DNA of 49,747 nt. It comes from Candidatus Anammoxibacter sp. (GTDB lineage: Bacteria; Planctomycetota; Brocadiia; Brocadiales; Anammoxibacteraceae). The position numbers and the translations under genes are program-made. Position 1 is the first letter of the stretch. Each line of letters begins with the position of its first letter. The stretch covers positions 1-49,747 of the forward strand of contig JAIQZQ010000096.1 of the NCBI GenBank assembly GCA_021777105.1. The letters run 5' to 3'. Under the pieces are notes generated by a model. That model saw nothing but the letters and a program-made list of their open reading frames with translations. It made no database searches and was not told where the DNA came from. Shown here piece after piece: positions 19,217 to 26,278 of the stretch.

Positions 19217-20251
19217 TTAGTCTATTATACCTGCTTTGACCAGGTCCGCCATTGATTGGTCAAATGTAACCATGCCGTCATCAGCGCCGTATTCAATTAC
19301 TTCCGCAATGCTTGACGTCTTGGCGGGGTTAAGTATCATTTCCCTTACAACGTCGTTAACAATCATGATTTCAGTTGCAGGCGCAAATCCTTTGTTATCC
19401 TTGCGTTGAATCAGGCGCTGGCTAACAATGCCTTTAAGCATTGAGGACAGATGCGCGCGAATCTGATCTTCATTATCAGAAGAAAACATTGATATGATTC
19501 GGTTAATGGTTTCAACCGCGTTAAAGGCGGGGACACAGCTCAGCGCCAAACGCCCTGTCTCGGCGACTTCAAGCGCCATTGCGATTGTCAGGGAATCAGG
19601 CATATCGCTCAACAAAATAACATTTGGATCCTGGCGCAAAGCGCTTTTTAAAGCGCTGCTAAACTCGTTGGTGTCAATATTAATTTCCCTTTGCGTAATA
19701 ATGCTTTTTTGATCGCGAATTAGAAACTCTATGGGGTCTTCAATAGTTATTATATGATCTGTTCGGGTGGAATTGATATGATCTACCATTGCGGCCAGAG
19801 TGGTGGACTTTCCGCAGCCTGCCGGCCCCGCCACCAACACAAGGCCGGTTGTCTCGTTTGCAAGGTTTTTTATAACAGGCGGCAAGAGCAACTCATCCAG
19901 ACTTTTAACATTATAAGGAATTGTTCTGACTGCCATGCTTACCGTGCCTCGTTGCCGAAAAACGCTTATGCGAAAACGGCCCACTCCGCGCAAGCCATAT
20001 CCCAGATAAACCTCGTCCAAATCTTCAAATTGTTCCCACAATCTCTTGGAAATAATGGCTTTGGCAAGATTTTCCATATCATCGGGAGCCATCTGTTTGC
20101 TGTCATCGCTTAACGACTCTAAATGCCCGACAATCCTAACTATCGGCGGAAGGCCCACTTTTAAATGCAAGTCGGAAGCGCCTCGGGTTTGCGCTTTTCG
20201 AAGGATTTCATTAAAGGATTCTTTTAGCTCTATTTCATTTTCCTGATTCAT
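19217..20251 (-). CDS. PilT-like type IV pilus ATPase with altered catalytic boxes
   Basis: PilT-family hexamers power pilus retraction from the inner face of the membrane. The 344-residue protein keeps the N-terminal ASDLHLKVGLPP motif (about 25-36), Walker A AGPAGCGKSTTL (about 141-152), the Asp box TIEDPIEF and the C-terminal TFDQSMADLVKAGI. Two boxes differ: Walker B reads VILLSDMPD where PilT has GEMRD, so the glutamate is aspartate, and the His box, normally TLHT, reads CVPAFNA without histidine. The ATG at 20251 gives the usual PilT N terminus and has GAGAG upstream; a longer frame to 20326 has no family match. It sits among chemosensory genes but runs the other way. It may be a regulatory or weakly active paralogue. 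Confidence 0.85.
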   Translation of the reverse strand: MNQENEIELKESFNEILRKAQTRGASDLHLKVGLPPIVRIVGHLESLSDDSKQMAPDDMENLAKAIISKRLWEQFEDLDEVYLGYGLRGVGRFRISVFRQRGTVSMAVRTIPYNVKSLDELLLPPVIKNLANETTGLVLVAGPAGCGKSTTLAAMVDHINSTRTDHIITIEDPIEFLIRDQKSIITQREINIDTNEFSSALKSALRQDPNVILLSDMPDSLTIAMALEVAETGRLALSCVPAFNAVETINRIISMFSSDNEDQIRAHLSSMLKGIVSQRLIQRKDNKGFAPATEIMIVNDVVREMILNPAKTSSIAEVIEYGADDGMVTFDQSMADLVKAGIID

Positions 20252-20617
20252 AATTAGACTCTCAATTTTTAAAAACTCAAATGTCCCATCTAATAAGAGG
20301 GGATTTAGTAGTGCGCATAAACTCAAAAAGACACTGACATTTTATAATTAATGGAATTTAAGTCAAGAATAAACAATTCTCAATATTTTTTGCAATTAGT
20401 AGTCGTTTAAAAACTTCCCGACGTACTTTTAACGCCTGGAACTATATTAAAACTTATGAGAGACTGGTTTTGAGGTTGAATCGGCGCAAGTTTCACAATC
20501 AGACGCATAAGTATTAATATTGTTTGAAAATAATGAGCTAAGTTGTCATAATATGTAATCAATTTAAAGGCTTTTTATAAACAGGCGCAATTTACAGCGG
20601 ATTTTTAAAGATAGAGT
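20252..20617. other. Divergent promoter region, no gene seen
   Basis: An AT-rich spacer between the divergent PilT-like and Hpt-receiver genes. It must hold promoters for both, but I could not pick a convincing -35/-10 pair or operator. No repeat of the families listed here was seen. Confidence 0.5.
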
Positions 20618-21844
20618 ATGACTTTGGAAACGAATTTAAACGAATTTGATATAGATAAACATCTAAAAGAGTTGCAACAAGAGTACCTTCAGGAACTGCC
20701 GGGGAAAATCGATGATATTGACAACCTGATAATAGGGCTTGAGGACAGCGACGATCCAGGCTCGGCCATGCGAAATATCGCCGGCATGATTCATACAATA
20801 AAGGGCACCGCCGGCTCTTATGATATGAACTTTGCAAGCACTCTTTGCCACAATTTTGAAGATTATATAGCCGCGTTGCAAGTCGCAAAAACTCAATTCA
20901 ATACGGAGATTGATAATTTTTTAAAATTTACCGGTTTGTTGAGGGAATATATTGATTCATGTCTTTTAGGCGGATATCAGGATTTTGACCAGTTTAACAA
21001 GAAATTATCAGAACTTGTTTCAGGCTACGCAAAAACAAAACACAGGATATTAATTGTTGAACCGGCCAAAAGCATGTCGTACCGCTATTTAAAAGCGCTG
21101 AAAAAATTTAACGTTGAAGCGTCGTTTGCAAAAGACGGTTATGACGCGCTTGGAAGGCTTGTGAAAGAGAAGTTTGACAGCATGATTACCGTGGCGCAAA
21201 TGGAGTGGATTAAAGGACTGCAGTTAATCGCCTCTTTAAGAATTATTGAATCAGACAATCAAAACATCCCCGTTGTCCTTATAACGTCTGATAGTGAAAT
21301 AAAACTAGCCGGCCAACATGGTCATGCGTATCTTCTAAAAAAGAGACCGGAGATGTTAAACGATTTAGAGGAGATATATACCGGCATTATTGAGAAAAAA
21401 GATGTTCCACAAAAAACAGAGACACTCCCTATAGAGCAAACCGCAAGCCCGGCCGTTAAACGCCAATTACAAAAAATACTTTATATAGATGATGATAAAG
21501 ACCTTCAACCTCTTGTTAAAATCGGCCTGAAAAAGCTTGATCCTCCTGTTGATTTAAAGTGTTATACATCTCCAAAGTCGGCGTTGAAAGATATTGAAGA
21601 AATAAACCCGGATTTGATCCTTTCGGACGTTATGATGCCTGAAATGGATGGGCCCGCCGTGTTAAAAACATTGCGTGAGGGCGAAACATTCAAAACAACC
21701 CCATTCATATTCCTCACAGGCCATGAAAGCGAAGAGGACAAACAGGCGTTAATTGAGCTTGGCGCGTCAGGCGTTATCAGCAAGCCTATAAACCCTAAAA
21801 AGCTCGCCGCCGCGGTTCAGGATATTTGGGCCGGTATTGTGTGA
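20618..21844 (+). CDS. Hpt-receiver-receiver protein, first receiver degenerate
   Basis: 408 residues. The N-terminal Hpt domain carries MIHTIKGTAGS (His near 59), able to accept a phosphoryl group. A receiver-like domain follows (about 143-260, HRILIVEPAKSM) whose acidic pair and phospho-acceptor position (TVAQMEW) are not conserved, so it is probably not phosphorylated. The C-terminal receiver (about 287-405) has intact YIDDDKD, LILSDVMMPEMDG and the lysine in SKPI. The layout suggests a phosphorelay or phosphate-sink partner of the CheA encoded 640 bases downstream, comparable in spirit to the twin-receiver FrzZ. No DNA-binding or enzymatic output is present. The ribosome-binding site is weak. 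Confidence 0.82.
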   Translation: MTLETNLNEFDIDKHLKELQQEYLQELPGKIDDIDNLIIGLEDSDDPGSAMRNIAGMIHTIKGTAGSYDMNFASTLCHNFEDYIAALQVAKTQFNTEIDNFLKFTGLLREYIDSCLLGGYQDFDQFNKKLSELVSGYAKTKHRILIVEPAKSMSYRYLKALKKFNVEASFAKDGYDALGRLVKEKFDSMITVAQMEWIKGLQLIASLRIIESDNQNIPVVLITSDSEIKLAGQHGHAYLLKKRPEMLNDLEEIYTGIIEKKDVPQKTETLPIEQTASPAVKRQLQKILYIDDDKDLQPLVKIGLKKLDPPVDLKCYTSPKSALKDIEEINPDLILSDVMMPEMDGPAVLKTLREGETFKTTPFIFLTGHESEEDKQALIELGASGVISKPINPKKLAAAVQDIWAGIV

Positions 21845-21888
21845 AAACATCCCGCAAAACATCATTTTGCCTATAAATCAGATAAAAA

Positions 21889-21902
21889 GCGGCTGAAGCC
21901 GC
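21889..21902 (+). terminator. Possible hairpin after the Hpt-receiver gene
   Basis: GCGGCTGAAGCCGC forms a 5-bp GC-only stem with a TGAA tetraloop 45 bases after the stop codon. It is preceded by an A-run but followed by AAAATT rather than a clear T-tract, so termination is uncertain. Confidence 0.35.
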
Positions 21903-22177
21903 AAAATTAAAACCACAAAAAAGCTAACAACAACATTTCATCCCCTTGATTTTATTCTTGCGCAATTGCTTGAGGCGCCGCCTGGAATCTTTAAGCGTTA
22001 GTTTAAACCATATTAAAAATCCACAAAAGCGAGAAAAACAATTTAAATTTCGATCAAAATATTATATAGTGGCTCAAATATTAGCCGTTAAGAATTAGAC
22101 TAAATCGGGCTATAACAACTTTCTTCGATGCTTGTTAAGAGTTTCTGCAAGTTCAAACTGAATTCAGGTCAATTAAA

Positions 22178-22414
22178 GTGACTAAAGTGATCTAAAGTTG
22201 AAAGTGAACTAAAGTTTAGGTAAAAATCCGAGATTTTTGATAATTATTCAATATAAAAAATGAAACTAAGAGTTAAAAGCCAAATTGTTATTCCCTTCGA
22301 GGATAACAATGAATGATTTCTTATAGCAAATGACAACCATAAGTGGTTGTTTTAAGATGAGACAAAATACCATAACTTTAGATCACTTTAAACTTTAGTC
22401 ACTTTAGCCACTTA
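22178..22414. repeat. MITE-like element family 3, copy 1 (about 237 bp)
   Basis: The ends are built of direct and inverted AAAGTGACTAAAGTGATC / GATCACTTT...AGTCACTTT motifs. The interior has a GGATTTTT-type arm, a TTGTTAT...ATAACAA hairpin and an ACAACCA...TGGTTGT hairpin. The whole unit recurs in opposite orientation at 29005-29259. This copy ends about 70 bases before the cheA start. Confidence 0.75.
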
Positions 22415-22483
22415 CAAAACACGCAAATCTTTGAAATCAATTTAAACGTAATAAATTTGTAAATACAGTACAAGAAATAATAT

Positions 22484-25396
22484 ATGGAAAACAACTCTTC
22501 TATAGATGATGATTTCATAAATGAAGCCAGGGAGTATCTAAAATGCGCTGAAGCAAATTTCCTGACCATTGAGCAACAGGGCGACAATGTTGACATTGGG
22601 CTGATTAACAATATATTCAGGGCTATCCACTCGCTTAAAGGCTCCGCCAGCTTTATGTCGCTGCAGAATGTGACGCGCCTTTCCCACGCCATGGAAACGA
22701 TCCTCGGCAAAATGCGCGAAGGCGAGCTTAAACCCGAAAAGAAATTAATCGACGCATTGCTTGACGGTGTTGACCAGTTAAAACAACTAATTGATGACAC
22801 CACAAACAGCGATGACGTATCTATACAACCAATATATGTGCGTTTGGCTAATTTATTGCCGAATGACGAGTTGGCGCCGCAAGGCAATACAGAGCCTAAG
22901 CCTTCAGGGGACGAAACAAAAAATAGCGAAGCCGTGACAGCGCAGGAATCCCCCCCTCAGGAATCAGACACCGCCGGCAAGCCGCAAACCGGGCCTGTTG
23001 AGAATGAAAACAAGCCTCAAACTGATTATGAATTGCCGGACACCGGCGGCTCTATATTTAATGCGCCTAAAGGCGAAGCTGCGTCCGGCGCGGTTGCGGT
23101 TGATAAACCGCGCGACCGTGAAATAGCCGAGGCAAGCCCGGACAAACCGGAAGAGAACATTAAACCGCTGCAAACGGCGGATATACCGCGCGAACAACCG
23201 GTTTTAAAGAATAAAAAAGACAACCAAAAGAAACGGGAAATAAAAAACGAAACTATAAGGGTTGATGTGTCATTGCTTAACAAACTGATGACCGTCGCCG
23301 GCGAATTGGTGCTGGTGCGCAACCAGCAACTCCACATGTTTGCCAAGGCCGACGCGGAGGTAAAGTCGGTTGTTCATCATCTGAATCTAGTCACAAATGA
23401 ACTTCAGGAAGGCCTTATGCGGACGAGGATGCAACCAATTAAAAATGTGTTTGACGCAATCCCCCGCATAGTTCGCACGCTTTCCCTGGATCTTAAAAAA
23501 AAGATTAAAGTTAACATTTCCGGCAATGAAGTAGAGCTTGATAAAACTATCCTTGAGGCATTATCCGATCCGTTAACGCATTTGATAAGAAACTGTTGTG
23601 ATCATGGAGTTGAATTGCCGGATGATCGCGCAAAACAAGGCAAACCGGCGGCAGGCAATATATGGGTTAGGGCTTTCCACGAAGGCGGGCAGGTTATGGT
23701 TGAAATTAAAGATGACGGCGCAGGCATTAACGTTGAACGCATTAAAGCCAAGGCTTTAAAAGCAACATTCAGAACGGCGGACGAGCTTGATTCGATGTCA
23801 AACAAGGAGCTTTATCAACTCATTTTCCACCCCGGGTTCTCCACCGCAGAAGTAGTGACCGATGTTTCGGGCAGGGGAGTAGGCATGGATGTGGTTAAGT
23901 CAAGCATTGAAAAACTTTCAGGATCTATTGATATAGATTCAACGCCGGGCAAAGGCACAACAATGATGTTGAGGTTGCCGCTCACTTTGGCTATTATACA
24001 CAGTTTGATTGTTAAAGTCGGCGACGACCATTTTGCGATTCCACAGATTAATATAGAGGAGTTGGTAGACCTTTACGATGAAGAAGTGCTTAACTGTATT
24101 GAATATACGGGAGACAGCGAGACATACCGCTTAAGGAACAGCATTCTACCGCTTGTCCGTTTAAAAGATGTTATCTCCTCTCCAAATAAGCTAACCAAAA
24201 ACGACAGGATTAGAATTGCGCAAAATAACCGGGCTGTTTCTGAAAATAATCAGATAAATTGCCTAAAACAGGAAACGCCATCCAAAGCCCCGGCAAAACA
24301 GCGCAAGAATATACATTCACTGAATTTTGCGGTGGTAAAGGCGGGGGCGGAGAGGTACGGTTTGATTGTTGATGAAATATTGGGGGCGGAAGAGATTGTT
24401 ATAAAACCGATACACCCTTTGCTTAACGATTTAAGATGTTATTCAGGCACGACAGTCATGGGAGACGGCAGGGTTGTCCTTATCCTTGACACTCTCGGGA
24501 TGGCCGAACATGCGGGAGCGCTGTTTAACAGTAATGATACGGGCTTGTCAAGCCAGGAGCAAAAGAACATTGAATTTGCCAGGGAGAAGCAATCGTTTCT
24601 TCTGTTTAAAAATGGGACATTTGAGCAGTTTGCAATAGCTCTGCCTCTTATTAGAAGAATTGAAGAGTTTAAGCTATCGGATATTCAGAGGATAGGCCCA
24701 AGGGAGTTTCTAACAGTAAATGGCGAGTCAACTCTGGTTATCAGGCTTGATAAATACCTAAATGTTTCCGCATGCGATGAACAGGAGGACATGGCGCTCA
24801 TCCTGCCGAAATATGCCAGAAACCCATATGGAATCCTGGTTTCAAAAATCTTCGGAATTGAAACAACCGTAGCGCAACTTAATACAGAGACATACACGGA
24901 GACATGCTTGCTCGGCACGGCAATAATTAACGGCCAAATAACAATGTTTCCGGATATCAACAGGCTAATCAAAACAGCGGAACCTGACTGGTTTAAGAAT
25001 ATTGAAAAAAACTTTAGCGCCCCGGAGACAAAGAAGCATGTCCTCCTGGTTGAAGATTGCTCATTTTTCAGGCAGTTGGTTAAAGGTTATCTTGAAGCGC
25101 TTAAGTATGAAGTGGTGGCGGCTGAAAACGGCAAAATAGGCCTCGAATGTCTGCAAAAAGAACATTTTGACCTTATAATTTCAGACATTGAAATGCCTGT
25201 TATGGACGGCTTAAAATTTATTGAAAATGTGAGGGCGGGCAAGTTCCAGTCTAAACTGCCGGCGCTGGCCCTCTCTTCGCTTGATTCAGGCAAAAGTATG
25301 GAAAGGGCTATTCAATCGGGCTTTGACGCATACGAAATAAAGATTGATCAGCAAAAGCTGTTATATAAAGTAGCGGAATTAATTAAAGAAACATAA
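22484..25396 (+). CDS. cheA: CheA hybrid: Hpt, kinase, two CheW-like domains, receiver
   Basis: The central kinase of the chemosensory system, 970 residues. The Hpt domain has IHSLKGSAS (His49); a long Pro/Glu/Lys-rich linker (about 130-250) replaces a recognisable CheY-binding P2 domain. The dimerisation helix (LLNKLMTVAGELVLVRNQ, about 260) and ATP domain (LIRNCCDHGVE, GRGVGMDVV) are complete. Then come a CheW-like P5 domain (about 500-690) and a second CheW-like segment (about 700-840, QFAIALPLIRRIEEF), and a receiver (about 850-970, IISDIEMPVMDG). Most CheA proteins have one CheW-like domain; a C-terminal receiver is a FrzE-type trait. cheW follows after 16 bases. Confidence 0.93.
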   Translation: MENNSSIDDDFINEAREYLKCAEANFLTIEQQGDNVDIGLINNIFRAIHSLKGSASFMSLQNVTRLSHAMETILGKMREGELKPEKKLIDALLDGVDQLKQLIDDTTNSDDVSIQPIYVRLANLLPNDELAPQGNTEPKPSGDETKNSEAVTAQESPPQESDTAGKPQTGPVENENKPQTDYELPDTGGSIFNAPKGEAASGAVAVDKPRDREIAEASPDKPEENIKPLQTADIPREQPVLKNKKDNQKKREIKNETIRVDVSLLNKLMTVAGELVLVRNQQLHMFAKADAEVKSVVHHLNLVTNELQEGLMRTRMQPIKNVFDAIPRIVRTLSLDLKKKIKVNISGNEVELDKTILEALSDPLTHLIRNCCDHGVELPDDRAKQGKPAAGNIWVRAFHEGGQVMVEIKDDGAGINVERIKAKALKATFRTADELDSMSNKELYQLIFHPGFSTAEVVTDVSGRGVGMDVVKSSIEKLSGSIDIDSTPGKGTTMMLRLPLTLAIIHSLIVKVGDDHFAIPQINIEELVDLYDEEVLNCIEYTGDSETYRLRNSILPLVRLKDVISSPNKLTKNDRIRIAQNNRAVSENNQINCLKQETPSKAPAKQRKNIHSLNFAVVKAGAERYGLIVDEILGAEEIVIKPIHPLLNDLRCYSGTTVMGDGRVVLILDTLGMAEHAGALFNSNDTGLSSQEQKNIEFAREKQSFLLFKNGTFEQFAIALPLIRRIEEFKLSDIQRIGPREFLTVNGESTLVIRLDKYLNVSACDEQEDMALILPKYARNPYGILVSKIFGIETTVAQLNTETYTETCLLGTAIINGQITMFPDINRLIKTAEPDWFKNIEKNFSAPETKKHVLLVEDCSFFRQLVKGYLEALKYEVVAAENGKIGLECLQKEHFDLIISDIEMPVMDGLKFIENVRAGKFQSKLPALALSSLDSGKSMERAIQSGFDAYEIKIDQQKLLYKVAELIKET

Positions 25397-25412
25397 AGTT
25401 CCTTTTTAAAAG

Positions 25413-25892
25413 ATGGAAAATAACGAAAATATTCAAGAAACAAAACGTCAATTTTGCGCATTCTGGTTATCCGATAGACTGTTTGGCGTGGATATTCTGG
25501 ATGTAAAGGAAATTAACGAAGAACTCTCCTTTACCAATGTTTATCATGCAGCTCAAGAAATCAAGGGTCTTGTAAATATACGCGGACAAATACATTTAAT
25601 AATCGATTTGGCGCGGCTGATCGGCATTAAGGTGTCAATGCCGCAAGAAAACCGCAGCCTGATTATCTTTAAATCCGGCGTTGCGGAAGATTTAGGCATC
25701 CTTGTTGATAAAATTGAAGGGATTGTAAATGTGGACAAGGAGGCGTTTGAGCCGGCCGGCGCGTCCACGGACGCTTCAACATTAATGCCGGGCGTTTGCA
25801 AACTGGATAATAAGCTTATGGATATTATTGATCCGCGTTGTTTTATGCGGTCAAATATGCATGAATTGGCGGAAAGCCTAAAATCAAAGTAA
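25413..25892 (+). CDS. cheW: CheW coupling protein
   Basis: 159 residues with the CheW fold, which links receptors to CheA in the array. Visible core motifs are FGVDILDVKEI near the N terminus, NIRGQIHLIIDLARLIG in the middle (the hydrophobic strand region normally reading NLRG.V.PV.DLR) and LGILVDKIEGIVNV. It lies 16 bases after cheA, so the two are co-transcribed. The first ATG fits the family N terminus; the ribosome-binding site is poor, suggesting coupling to cheA translation. Confidence 0.9.
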   Translation: MENNENIQETKRQFCAFWLSDRLFGVDILDVKEINEELSFTNVYHAAQEIKGLVNIRGQIHLIIDLARLIGIKVSMPQENRSLIIFKSGVAEDLGILVDKIEGIVNVDKEAFEPAGASTDASTLMPGVCKLDNKLMDIIDPRCFMRSNMHELAESLKSK

Positions 25893-25899
25893 CACCGCT

Positions 25900-26038
25900 A
25901 ATTCCCCCATCCCTTGATGGGAGGGGTTAGGGGAGGGTGATAAAAATTCGAGTTTTGCTGAAAAACCAAAATTAAATATATTCCTTTAGCTCCCCCTCCA
26001 TTGATGGGAGGGGTTAGGGGAGGGTGAAAAAAATAGCG
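25900..26038. repeat. Two tandem solo ends of MITE-like family 2
   Basis: TCCCTTGATGGGAGGGGTTA occurs at about 25909 and, as CTCCATTGATGGGAGGGG, at about 25993; both continue GGGGAGGGTGA and stand in the same direction. They match the right end of the elements at 15031 and 18887 but lack the opposite end. They lie directly after cheW and before MITE family 1. Confidence 0.6.
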
Positions 26039-26080
26039 TAACAAATATAAAGTTTTTTTATTTTAAATAATTTTAATTAA

Positions 26081-26260
26081 GGGCTCGGAAAGAAATAATT
26101 TGGGCTTTTTTGCCTGTAGATTTAGGTTGAATTTGTTCAATCTGATTGAGTCGAACCGGATGCGCAGCCAAAGCTGCGTTGAAGATTCGGCGATTGAAGA
26201 TTGGGCGAAGTCGGCCTGAAGATGCTGGTAAAAAAGCCCAAGTTATTTCGTTCCGAGCCC
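26081..26260. repeat. MITE-like element family 1, copy B (180 bp)
   Basis: Begins GGGCTCGGAAAGAAATAA and ends TTATTTCGTTCCGAGCCC; the terminal inverted repeats match over about 34 bases with few mismatches. It is flanked by TAA on both sides, a possible short target duplication. The right end lies one base before the AAGGAG of the receptor gene, so the receptor's own promoter must lie in the element or farther upstream. Confidence 0.8.
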
Positions 26261-26278
26261 TAAGGAGTGAGAGTTGAT

